A stretch of 16,616 nucleotides of DNA, taken from positions 1 through 16,616 of the forward strand of contig CANKPO010000005.1 in the NCBI GenBank assembly GCA_947484535.1. Direction: 5' to 3'. The position numbers and the translations under genes are program-made. Positions 6,756-13,465 of this stretch are shown one piece after another. Below the pieces are notes generated by a model. The model did no database searches. It was not told the origin of the DNA and saw nothing but the letters and a program-made list of their open reading frames with translations. Within the stretch, counting starts at the first letter, position 1, and every line of letters begins with the position of its first letter. Origin of the DNA: Caulobacteraceae bacterium (GTDB lineage Bacteria; Pseudomonadota; Alphaproteobacteria; Caulobacterales; Caulobacteraceae).

Positions 6756-7154
6756 ATGCCCATTTCGACATCGGCTCAGGCGGCAGCCCTTTGGACGGCC
6801 TTGACCCTTTTGGTCCTGCTGCTCCTGTCCTTGCAGGTGGTGCGGCAGAGGACCAAGCATAAGGTCCTGATCGGGGATGACGGGGTGCCAGAGTTGGTGC
6901 GGGCCGTGCGGGCCTTTGGCAATGCTACCGAATATGCCGGACCGGGCATGGCGGCCCTGATCATGCTGGCGGTGGTTCAGGCCTCGCCGCTCGCCATCCA
7001 TCTGTTTGGAGCAGCCTTCGTTATTGGCCGCGTCGCCCACGCGGTCGGGATCAGCCAGAGCGCAGGCACCTCCATTGGCCGCGCGGGCGGCACGCTCCTG
7101 ACCTGGGTCGGGTTCCTGTTTGCCATTGTGGTTTTGCTGTTCTACGCAATCTAG
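6756..7154 (+). CDS. MAPEG-family integral membrane protein
   Basis: The 132-residue protein has four hydrophobic segments at about 10-28, 62-78, 82-95 and 110-131, the layout of MAPEG (membrane-associated proteins in eicosanoid and glutathione metabolism). Signature-like features are VRAVRAFGNATEYAGPGMAAL (48-68), with the conserved Arg-x-x-Asn-x-x-Glu pattern, then VIGRVAHAVGIS and IGRAGGTLLTW. Eukaryotic relatives are microsomal glutathione transferases; bacterial members such as YecN-like proteins are mostly uncharacterised. GGAGCG seven to eight bases upstream supports the ATG. It follows a terminator and precedes the pmbA promoter, so it is probably monocistronic. A glutathione-linked role would match the GST-like gene elsewhere in the window, but that link is speculative. 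Confidence 0.85.
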   Translation: MPISTSAQAAALWTALTLLVLLLLSLQVVRQRTKHKVLIGDDGVPELVRAVRAFGNATEYAGPGMAALIMLAVVQASPLAIHLFGAAFVIGRVAHAVGISQSAGTSIGRAGGTLLTWVGFLFAIVVLLFYAI

Positions 7155-7171
7155 AAACCAGAGCCTTTTCC

Positions 7172-7201
7172 TTGCCGTGACCCTACCCCTTGGGTGATAA
7201 T
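7172..7201 (+). promoter_or_regulatory. Promoter candidate abutting the pmbA start (possibly leaderless)
   Basis: TTGCCG at 7172-7177 and GATAAT at 7196-7201 are 18 bases apart. The -10 hexamer ends only five bases before the ATG at 7207, so transcription would start at or within a base of the start codon. GGGTGA (7192-7197) could alternatively be a weak ribosome site for a longer transcript. Confidence 0.5.
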
Positions 7202-7206
7202 GGGCC

Positions 7207-8538
7207 ATGGATGAAAACCTACTCAATGATCTGATCGGCGCGGCTATCAAGGCCGGAGCCGATGGAGCCGATGCTGTGCTTGCGCGGCGTCAATCCCTGT
7301 CCATCAGTGTGCGTATGGACGCCCTCGAAGAGGTCGAACGCGAAGAGGCCCGCGATCTGGGTCTGCGCGTCTTTGTCGGCAATCGCCAAGCGGTGGTTTC
7401 GGGCTCGGACACCTCGGCCTCAGCCCGCGAAAAGCTGGTCGAGCGGGCGGTGGCCATGGCCCGCCTCGCGCCCGAAGATCCCTATGCCAGCCTCGCGGAC
7501 CCGGCTTTGCTGGCCAAGGGACCACGGCCTGATCTGGACCTGCTCGATATCTATGAGCCCTCGCCCGAAGAGCTGGAACATCTGGCCCGCACGGCGGAGG
7601 CCTCGGCCCTGACGGTGGAGGGGGTCAGCAATTCGGACGGTGGCTCGGCCTCTTGGTCCAGTTCCAAATGGCTGCTGGCGACCAGCGACGGCTTTATGGG
7701 CACCCATGCGGCTTCGGGCTTTGGCCTATCGGCCTCGGTGATCGCCGGGGAAGGCGCCGGCATGGAGCGCGGCGGCGAGGGCCGTTCGACCCGTTGGCAT
7801 ACGGACCTGCCTGACGCTGCCGCCCTAGGCCTAGAGGCCGGTCGCCGCGCCGTGGCCCGGCTAGGCGCGCGCAAGATTGAATCAACCACCGCCCCGGTGA
7901 TCTTTGAGAACCGTCTGGCCATCTCGCTGTTCGGCCCAATGATCGGAGCCATCTCAGGCTCGGCCGTGGCGCGGGGGGTCTCGTTCCTTAAGGACCAACT
8001 GGGCCAGTCCCTGTTCTCGCCCGGCTTTTGCATCAGTGATGATCCGCACCGAGTCCGAGGTCTGGGGTCCAGCCCCTTTGATGATGAGGGTGTCGCCAAC
8101 CGATCCATGAACCTGATCGAGGATGGCGTCCTAACGACGTGGCTTCTCAATACCGCCTCGGCCAAGCAGCTTGGCATGGTCAGCACCGGCCACGCCTCGC
8201 GCTCGATGGCCGGAGCCCCCGGTGTTTCGACCTCCAATGTCACGGTCCATCCGGGCCAGAAGGACTTGGCCGGACTGATGGCCGATGCCCAGACCGGGCT
8301 GCTGGTCACCTCCATGTTCGGCCCTTCGCTCAATGCCAATACGGGCGACTGGTCGATCGGGGTTTCGGGTCAGTGGTTCGAGGACGGCGCGCCCGCCTAT
8401 CCGGTCACGGAAATCACCGTCGCGGGCAATCTGATCGACTTCTACAAGCGGCTCGTGGTCGGCTCAGACCTTGAACTGCGCGGCGCCTCCAATGCCCCGT
8501 CGGTCCTGATCGACGGCGTAGCGATTGCCGGTCGATGA
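7207..8538 (+). CDS. pmbA: TldE/PmbA-type metallopeptidase partner subunit
   Basis: The 443-residue protein matches PmbA/TldE across its length: SISVRMDALEEVEREEARDLGLRVFVG near the N-terminus, the central GVSFLKDQLGQSLFSPGFCISDDP, the C-terminal LLVTSMFGPSLNANTGDWSIGVSGQWFEDGAPAYPVTEITVAGN and a final NAPSVLIDGVAIAG. In E. coli TldE pairs with TldD to form a cytosolic protease that processes microcin precursors and the CcdA antitoxin; the zinc-binding HExxxH is in TldD. No such motif is seen here and no tldD lies in this window, so the partner must be elsewhere. The stop codon overlaps the next start (ATGA at 8535-8538), indicating translational coupling with the CysQ-like gene. There is no strong ribosome site at 7207. 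Confidence 0.93.
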   Translation: MDENLLNDLIGAAIKAGADGADAVLARRQSLSISVRMDALEEVEREEARDLGLRVFVGNRQAVVSGSDTSASAREKLVERAVAMARLAPEDPYASLADPALLAKGPRPDLDLLDIYEPSPEELEHLARTAEASALTVEGVSNSDGGSASWSSSKWLLATSDGFMGTHAASGFGLSASVIAGEGAGMERGGEGRSTRWHTDLPDAAALGLEAGRRAVARLGARKIESTTAPVIFENRLAISLFGPMIGAISGSAVARGVSFLKDQLGQSLFSPGFCISDDPHRVRGLGSSPFDDEGVANRSMNLIEDGVLTTWLLNTASAKQLGMVSTGHASRSMAGAPGVSTSNVTVHPGQKDLAGLMADAQTGLLVTSMFGPSLNANTGDWSIGVSGQWFEDGAPAYPVTEITVAGNLIDFYKRLVVGSDLELRGASNAPSVLIDGVAIAGR

Positions 8539-9326
8539 GAGATGATCTGGCGCTGATCCGACAGGCGGCTCTGGATGCTGGCCAACTGGCCATGGACCTG
8601 CGCAAGGATGGACTGAAGACCTGGTCCAAAGAGGGCGGCTCGCCCGTGACCAATGCCGACATCGCCGTCGACACCCTGCTCAAAGAACGCCTGATGGCGG
8701 CGCGGCCGGACTATGGCTGGCTGTCGGAAGAGACGGCGGATGATCCGGCGCGCCTTAGCAAACAGCGCCTGTTCGTGGTCGATCCCATTGATGGCACGGC
8801 GGCCTATATGAAGGACAAGCCCTGGTTCAGCGTCGCCATTGCGGTGGTTGAGGCGGGACGCCCCATAGCCGGTGTGGTTCATGCCCCCGCGCTTGATGAG
8901 ACCTATGACGCCCTGTCTGGCGGCGGCGCATGGCTCAATGGCGCGGCGATCCAGCCCAGCAGCACGCCTGAGCTTCACGACAGCGCCATGCTCGGCGATG
9001 AGAAGATGTTCGCCCATCCGGCTTGGAAGACGCCATGGCCGCCGATGCGGTTTGCCACGCGCAACTCCATCGCCTATCGCATGGCGCTGGTCGCGGCGGG
9101 CACCTTTGACGCGGCGCTGGCCCTCTCGGCCAAGAATGACTGGGATCTGGCTGCCGCAGAAATCATCGCCTCTGAGGCTGGCGCGATCACCACCGACCAT
9201 CAGGGTCTGGCCTTTCGCTATAATCGCGAAAGTCCCCTGCAAAAGAGCCTGATTTGCGCTAATTCAGCCCTGCATCCGCTGATTCTGGCACGGACCTCCG
9301 CGCTCGAATTTGGCAACCGCTCTTAG
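8535..9326 (+). CDS. Inositol-monophosphatase-family enzyme, CysQ-like 3'(2'),5'-bisphosphate nucleotidase
   Basis: The 263-residue protein has all Mg2+-binding motifs of the inositol monophosphatase/FBPase superfamily: SPVTNAD (36-42), GWLSEET (61-67), DPIDGT (83-88) and WDLAAAE (203-209). The WLSEET form and the family context favour CysQ, which hydrolyses 3'-phosphoadenosine 5'-phosphate from sulphate assimilation; an inositol-phosphatase (SuhB-like) role cannot be excluded. ATG 8535 overlaps the pmbA stop by four bases. The DUF4170 gene follows eight bases downstream, so the three genes form one operon. Length is normal and no key residue is missing. Confidence 0.9.
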   Translation: MRDDLALIRQAALDAGQLAMDLRKDGLKTWSKEGGSPVTNADIAVDTLLKERLMAARPDYGWLSEETADDPARLSKQRLFVVDPIDGTAAYMKDKPWFSVAIAVVEAGRPIAGVVHAPALDETYDALSGGGAWLNGAAIQPSSTPELHDSAMLGDEKMFAHPAWKTPWPPMRFATRNSIAYRMALVAAGTFDAALALSAKNDWDLAAAEIIASEAGAITTDHQGLAFRYNRESPLQKSLICANSALHPLILARTSALEFGNRS

Positions 9327-9334
9327 GAACTGAC

Positions 9335-9571
9335 ATGCCCGATAAGCAACTTCTTCACCTCCTGATCGGCGGCGAACTGGCCGATGTCGAAACGGTGGCG
9401 TTCCGTGACCTGTCTAAGGTCGAGATGGTCGGGGCCTTCCCCAACTATGCTGAGGCCTATGCGGCGTGGAAGGCCAAGGCGCAGGCGACCGTGGACAATG
9501 CCCATATGCGCTATTTCATCATCCATGCGCATAAGCTGCTCGATCCGCATGATGATCACGATCATCACTGA
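9335..9571 (+). CDS. DUF4170 small protein
   Basis: The 78-residue protein matches DUF4170, a short alphaproteobacterial family of unknown function: LIGGELADVETVAFRDLSKVEMVGAFPNYAEAYAAWKAKAQATVDNAHMRYFIIHAHKLLDP reads as the domain without gaps, ending in a His/Asp-rich tail HDDHDHH that could bind metal. AGGAAC six bases upstream supports the ATG. It sits eight bases after the CysQ-like gene in the pmbA operon; in my recollection DUF4170 genes often accompany inositol-monophosphatase-family genes, which hints at a related role. The stop overlaps the first unit of a short tandem repeat, and the gene converges on pdeA. Confidence 0.85.
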   Translation: MPDKQLLHLLIGGELADVETVAFRDLSKVEMVGAFPNYAEAYAAWKAKAQATVDNAHMRYFIIHAHKLLDPHDDHDHH

Positions 9572-9608
9572 GGCTTTGGCATCATTGAGGCTCTGGCATC
9601 ACTGAGGG
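9566..9608. repeat. 17-bp imperfect tandem repeat at the DUF4170 stop codon
   Basis: CACTGAGGCTTTGGCAT (9566-9582) is followed by CATTGAGGCTCTGGCAT (9583-9599) and a partial third unit CACTGAGGG (9600-9608). The first unit contains the DUF4170 stop codon. It fills the 48-base gap between DUF4170 and pdeA and probably arose by slippage. Confidence 0.7.
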
Positions 9609-9619
9609 TTAGATAGGCC

Positions 9620-11287
9620 TCAGCCGCGGGCCTTTACCGGGGCTGAGCCATCGGCATAGCTCTCATTGAGATAGACCTCGGCCTCTTGCGCCGATAGGCC
9701 GGGGGCATAGCCAAAGCCTTGGCCATAGTCACAGCCCATATCCTGAAGTTGACGGGCAACATTGGCGTTCTCAACGCCTTCGGCCACGACCTCGAGCGAC
9801 AGATCGCCCCCCAGATTGATCACCGAGCGCACGATCTTGGCCGAGCCCTCATTGCTGGGCATGGTGCGCACAAAATAGCGGTCGATCTTCAGCGTGTCGA
9901 AGGGCAGGCGGCTAAGATAGGACAGGGATGAAAAGCCTGTGCCAAAGTCGTCGAGCGCTAGCCCCGCCCCGACGGCCCGAAGCTGACCGAGAATCACGGC
10001 GGCGCGGTCAGGATCGCGCATGATGTCGCTTTCGGTGACTTCGAGCTTGATGGCACCCGGCGGCAGTCCCGCCTCCCGGATGATCCGGCCCACATCCTGA
10101 ACCAGGCCCGGCCGATCAATCTCGCCCGTAGACAGGTTGACGCTGCAGGTCAGGTCCGTAGCCCCGCGATGGGCCAGTTTCCATGCTGCCAACTGCTTGG
10201 CCGAGGCCTGCAACATATGGGCGCCCAATTCTGCCAGTAGGCCCATCTCGTTGCAGAGGGGCAAGAACTCGTCTGGGAAGACGAGGCCCCGGCGCGGATG
10301 GCGCCAGCGGGCGAGGGCTTCAAAGCCGGAAATGCCGCCGGTCGACAGGCGAACCACCGGCTGGAAAAAGGGCACGATCTCGCCGCGCTGGATCGCGCCG
10401 CGCAGGTCCGCCTCTAGGGCCAGCTTGGACAGGCCATCGCTCTCCATCGCCCGTCCATAGGCGGCTGCCCCACCACGTCCACCGCCCTTGGCCGACTCAA
10501 CGGCCAACTCAGCGCGCCGCAACAGTTCGGTGGCTTCCGGCGCGTCTTCGCCGCCCTCGACCATCAGAGCGCCGATCGACAGGGTCGGATAGATATCAAA
10601 GCCCGCCACGCGCAAGGGCTGCTCAAGGGCCATGCGCAAACGCTCAGACGCGTCGCCCTCGCCAGAGGGCGCTAGGGCGGCGAACTCATCCTCGCCAACC
10701 CGCGCCAACAGCGCGCCGGGCGGGAAGGCCGCGGATAGGCGTGAGCCCAAGGCGGCGAGCACCAGATCGGCCCGCTCATGGCCGAGGGCCTCGTTTAAAC
10801 GGCGCAACCGATCAAGGTCCGCGACCACCAGATCGTAAGAACCCGGTGTCTGCAATTGCTCGCGGGCTTGGGAGACAAAGCTTTTACGATCCAAAAGGCC
10901 GGTCAGGGGGTCCAGATGGGAGGCCGCGAACTGGACCTCAGACACGATCACACCGGCGGCGCGCACGCCCTCCTCTAGCCAGGTGCCGCGCCAAATACAG
11001 ACCTCACCGTCGCGCAGACGAAGGCGCGCGGAGATTTCAGTACCGGGGGCTTGGGTGCGCAGCATCTCTTCGACCACAAACCGGTCGCGCGGCAGGGCCA
11101 ATGCGAGCAGAGACGATGCGGTACATTCCGGCGCCAAGGGGCCGAGACCCAGCGTTCGAACCGAGCCGGTCAGCCGAAGGCTGTCTAGACGCGGCTCCCA
11201 TGACCATAGGGAGACCTGCGCCGCCCCCAACGCCTCGAGCGTGGCTGTCGCGTCCCAGACAAACCGGTTCTGCGCCCGCTGGGCCAT
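9620..11287 (-). CDS. pdeA: GGDEF-EAL cyclic-di-GMP phosphodiesterase, PdeA orthologue
   Basis: The 555-residue protein has an N-terminal PAS-like region (about 12-118), a GGDEF domain (DPLTGLLDRKSF 126-137) whose signature is degenerate GEDEF (198-202), and an EAL domain (about 290-545). All phosphodiesterase residues are visible: EAL 323-325, Asn384, Glu416, Asp446-Asp447 in DDFGTGFSSL, Lys467, Glu503 in AEGVE and Gln523. There is no RxxD inhibitory site before GEDEF. In C. crescentus, CC3396/PdeA has this architecture and GEDEF motif; its GGDEF domain binds GTP and stimulates c-di-GMP hydrolysis, and the protein is removed by CpdR-dependent ClpXP proteolysis at the swarmer-to-stalked transition. 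The C-terminus here ends Lys-Ala-Arg-Gly, matching the Arg-Gly tail reported, as I recall, as needed for that degradation. The start has no strong ribosome site. Confidence 0.92.
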   Translation of the reverse strand: MAQRAQNRFVWDATATLEALGAAQVSLWSWEPRLDSLRLTGSVRTLGLGPLAPECTASSLLALALPRDRFVVEEMLRTQAPGTEISARLRLRDGEVCIWRGTWLEEGVRAAGVIVSEVQFAASHLDPLTGLLDRKSFVSQAREQLQTPGSYDLVVADLDRLRRLNEALGHERADLVLAALGSRLSAAFPPGALLARVGEDEFAALAPSGEGDASERLRMALEQPLRVAGFDIYPTLSIGALMVEGGEDAPEATELLRRAELAVESAKGGGRGGAAAYGRAMESDGLSKLALEADLRGAIQRGEIVPFFQPVVRLSTGGISGFEALARWRHPRRGLVFPDEFLPLCNEMGLLAELGAHMLQASAKQLAAWKLAHRGATDLTCSVNLSTGEIDRPGLVQDVGRIIREAGLPPGAIKLEVTESDIMRDPDRAAVILGQLRAVGAGLALDDFGTGFSSLSYLSRLPFDTLKIDRYFVRTMPSNEGSAKIVRSVINLGGDLSLEVVAEGVENANVARQLQDMGCDYGQGFGYAPGLSAQEAEVYLNESYADGSAPVKARG

Positions 11288-11353
11288 GACTGAAGATAAT
11301 CCACGCTAGACCCTGCTCGCCAAAGACTTCGACGAGCAACTTTAAGAATCACT

Positions 11354-11378
11354 AATCTAGCGCTCCCTATCCGATCAA
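11354..11378 (-). promoter_or_regulatory. Candidate promoter of pdeA
   Basis: On the minus strand TTGATCG (11378-11372) and GCTAGATT (11361-11354) are ten bases apart, close to the Caulobacter housekeeping consensus TTGACGS-N10-14-GCTANAWC. A second, nearer option is TTGGCG (11323-11318) with GATTAT (11301-11296), 16 bases apart, which would start transcription almost at the ATG. A GAATC site (GANTC class, methylated by CcrM in Caulobacter) lies at 11346-11350 between them. Confidence 0.42.
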
Positions 11379-11395
11379 AAAAGGCGGGATTTGAA

Positions 11396-12001
11396 TTAGA
11401 TGACGCGAAGGGCTGGCCGGGGCTCGCTGTCGGGGGACACGCGGGCAAAGAGGAGGTGGTCACGCCAGACCCCGTTGATCCGTAGATAGCTTGTCGCGCG
11501 CCCCTCTGGCTGGAAGTTCTGCTTCAAAAGAACGCTTTGAGAGGCGAGATTTTCAGGAACGCAGGCCGCCTCGACGCGATGCAGGCCGAGCCGATCAAAG
11601 GCAAAGGACACGACGGCCTCAACGGCGGCCGTCGCATAGCCGTTCCCGGCGAAGGGCTCACCAATCCAATAGCCCACCGTCCCTGACTGGATGACGCCGC
11701 GCCGAACCTGTCCGAGCGTGATGGCACCGACCAAGGCAAAGTCCGTCTCGCGAAAGATCAGGAACGGATAGGACAGGTGCCGATCCAGATCATAAGCATA
11801 GGCCGAAAGTCTGCGTTTGAAGGAGCTGCGGGTCAGATCGTCATCGGGCCATGCCGGTTCCCAAGGCTGAAGATAGGCCTTGGACTGTCCTCGCAAGGCT
11901 GCCCAAGCGGCATAGTCCGACATCCGTGCGGGCCGCAAGCGCACACCCGCACCGTCCAGTCGTAGGCCACCCCCCGGCAACAACCAGTCGAACAGAGACA
12001 T
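11396..12001 (-). CDS. GNAT-family N-acetyltransferase (RimJ/RimL type)
   Basis: The 201-residue protein has the Acetyltransf_3/RimJ-like GNAT fold: VRLRPARMSDYAAWAALR near the N-terminus (20-37), an internal VGAITLGQVRRG strand region (91-102), GYWIGEPFAGNGYATAAVEAV (110-130) with the acetyl-CoA-binding loop AGNGYA, and HRVEAACVPENLASQSVLLKQNF (141-163). Such enzymes transfer acetyl from acetyl-CoA, for RimJ/RimL to the alpha-amine of ribosomal proteins; the target here is unknown. ATG 12001 is chosen because GGAG lies five to six bases upstream. The frame stays open to 12133, but that extension is not family-like. pdeA begins 108 bases downstream with its own promoter candidates. It is divergent from the Lrp-type gene across a 272-base gap. 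Confidence 0.88.
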   Translation of the reverse strand: MSLFDWLLPGGGLRLDGAGVRLRPARMSDYAAWAALRGQSKAYLQPWEPAWPDDDLTRSSFKRRLSAYAYDLDRHLSYPFLIFRETDFALVGAITLGQVRRGVIQSGTVGYWIGEPFAGNGYATAAVEAVVSFAFDRLGLHRVEAACVPENLASQSVLLKQNFQPEGRATSYLRINGVWRDHLLFARVSPDSEPRPALRVI

Positions 12002-12242
12002 AACCACTCCAACCTTTTGGAAAGCGGCCGAAAGATCACCTTGAGATGGCAGGCGACAGATTTGACCAAACATCATTAAACACCACCGAGACCTAGCGGC
12101 GCAACCTATTGGGCGAGGAAAAGGATCAGGCAAAAAAGCCTCAAAATAGAGACAATTCGTCCGTCAACATGAAGTTTTGGCTCTATGCGCGAAAAGGTTT
12201 GCCAGCGACCATCAGGCTGCGGCATGGTCTTCGGCATGATTG

Positions 12243-12260
12243 AAGCGGAAAAGACCGCTT
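12243..12260 (+). promoter_or_regulatory. Small hairpin just before the Lrp-type ribosome-binding site
   Basis: AAGCGG (12243-12248) pairs with CCGCTT (12255-12260) around AAAAGA. It is followed by TTGGGAGGAAAAC and the TTG start at 12274. A hairpin this close to the ribosome site could affect translation of the regulator. The rest of the gap 12002-12242 holds the divergent promoters, which I could not place with confidence. Confidence 0.4.
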
Positions 12261-12273
12261 TTGGGAGGAAAAC

Positions 12274-12771
12274 TTGTCTGAAGCCCTTGATGCCGTCGAC
12301 GCCAAGATTCTCGACCTGATCCAGCATGATGCGGGTCTGTCCGTGGCCGAGATCGCGGAACGCGTGGGCCTGTCCTCGAGCCCCTGCTGGCGCCGGATCA
12401 AGCGCCTAGAGGATGCGGGCGTTATTCAGGGTCGCGTCACCCTACTCGATCGCGAGAAGTTGGGCCTCGGTTTTGAGGTCTATGCGACGGTGAAACTCTC
12501 CTTGCCCAATAAGGAAAATCTCGAAGCCTTTGAGATCGCGGTCGGCAAATGGTCTGAAGTGGTCCAGTGCGCCACCGTGACTGGCGGCGAAGACTATGTG
12601 CTGCGCATCATCACCCGCGACATGCACGCCTTTGACGACTTTCTGCGCGATAAGCTTCTGTCGCTTGGGCTGGTCTCCAATGTTCAGAGCCGCATTGTCA
12701 TTCGCGGCGTCAAGAACTCGACCGCCGTGCCACTGGGCCTGATCAGCCCCTATGTCGAGACCGGAGCCTAG
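12274..12771 (+). CDS. Lrp/AsnC-family transcriptional regulator (TTG start)
   Basis: The 165-residue protein has the Lrp/AsnC layout. An N-terminal winged helix-turn-helix covers DAVDAKILDLIQHDAG then LSVAEIAERVGLSSSPCWRRIKRLEDAGVI (22-51), and a C-terminal RAM ligand-binding domain includes ATVTGGEDYVLRI (100-112). Members form dimers and octamers and usually respond to amino acids. The start is TTG at 12274: GGGAGGA sits five to six bases upstream and no ATG is available before the DNA-binding domain. Its stop TAG shares three bases with the convergent pgsA stop. It is divergent from the GNAT gene, which it might control, although Lrp-type regulators more often act on amino-acid genes; that is speculation. 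Confidence 0.92.
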   Translation: MSEALDAVDAKILDLIQHDAGLSVAEIAERVGLSSSPCWRRIKRLEDAGVIQGRVTLLDREKLGLGFEVYATVKLSLPNKENLEAFEIAVGKWSEVVQCATVTGGEDYVLRIITRDMHAFDDFLRDKLLSLGLVSNVQSRIVIRGVKNSTAVPLGLISPYVETGA

Positions 12772-13397
12772 GCCGCCTTTAAGGCGCGGTTGGCTGAGAG
12801 GCCATATTCGACGCCGGTCCAGAGGGTGACGGCAGCCGCCAGCCAGATTAGCCCATGGGCCCCATAGGCCATCAGGCGAAACTGATCGATAGTCAGGTGC
12901 AGACCGTAGGCCGGGGCAAACCAGGCCACCATCAGGGCCCCTAGCGCGACCAGTTGCAGGGCCGTCTTGATCTTGGCCAAGGCCGTGACCTTGAGAATCA
13001 GGCCGCGCGGGGCGAGCACTTCACGCAGGGCCGAGACGGCAAATTCGCGAAACAGAATGATCCCAATCGGTATCAAAACCGGCGGCTGAACATGGACGGC
13101 AATCAGGCCCAAGGCCGCAGCGCAGACCAGGATCTTGTCGGCGATGGGGTCTAGGATGGCCCCGAACAGGCTCTCAACCTTCCAACGGCGGGCCAGCCAA
13201 CCGTCGAGAAAGTCGGTCACGGCGGCGATCACAAACGAGGCCAAGGCAATCCGGAGAATCAGGAAGATCATGGCCTGATCCATGTTCGCGCCCTGCTCTT
13301 GCACCCAAGCCACCGCCGCAAAGCAGGCGAACATGACCAGCGTCAGGACCAGACGCAGAACCGTCAGCAGGTTGGGTAGAGCCGCTTTAGTGAACAT
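12768..13397 (-). CDS. pgsA: CDP-diacylglycerol-glycerol-3-phosphate 3-phosphatidyltransferase
   Basis: The 209-residue multi-pass membrane protein carries the complete CDP-alcohol phosphotransferase signature: Asp62, Asp65-Gly66, Ala69-Arg70, then Gly79, Asp83 and Asp87 in DFLDGWLAR...GAILDPIADK. It would make phosphatidylglycerophosphate, the first committed step to phosphatidylglycerol and cardiolipin in the inner membrane. NLLTVLRL near the N-terminus is typical of PgsA. GAGG about six to seven bases upstream supports ATG 13397. uvrC ends 68 bases upstream on the same strand, and the uvrC-pgsA order is common in proteobacteria, so they are probably one operon. The stop codon lies inside CTAG (12768-12771), shared with the convergent Lrp-type gene. 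Confidence 0.94.
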   Translation of the reverse strand: MFTKAALPNLLTVLRLVLTLVMFACFAAVAWVQEQGANMDQAMIFLILRIALASFVIAAVTDFLDGWLARRWKVESLFGAILDPIADKILVCAAALGLIAVHVQPPVLIPIGIILFREFAVSALREVLAPRGLILKVTALAKIKTALQLVALGALMVAWFAPAYGLHLTIDQFRLMAYGAHGLIWLAAAVTLWTGVEYGLSANRALKAA

Positions 13398-13465
13398 CGA
13401 AGGCCTCTTGGGTCAAATCCGGTTCGCATTGTTATTGGCCTCTATACACGGCCTTGGGCTGGGCT

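Noticed and set aside
8442..9242. 266-residue minus-strand frame antisense to the CysQ-like gene
   Set aside because: The opposite strand encodes all inositol-monophosphatase motifs; no ribosome site or domain supports the antisense frame.
10183..11289. 368-residue plus-strand frame antisense to pdeA
   Set aside because: Its translation is Arg/Pro-rich and low in complexity, typical of an antisense frame, and pdeA is intact on the other strand.
12002..12133. N-terminal extension of the GNAT protein to 12133
   Set aside because: The extra 44 residues do not look family-like and the GGAG ribosome site precedes the ATG at 12001.
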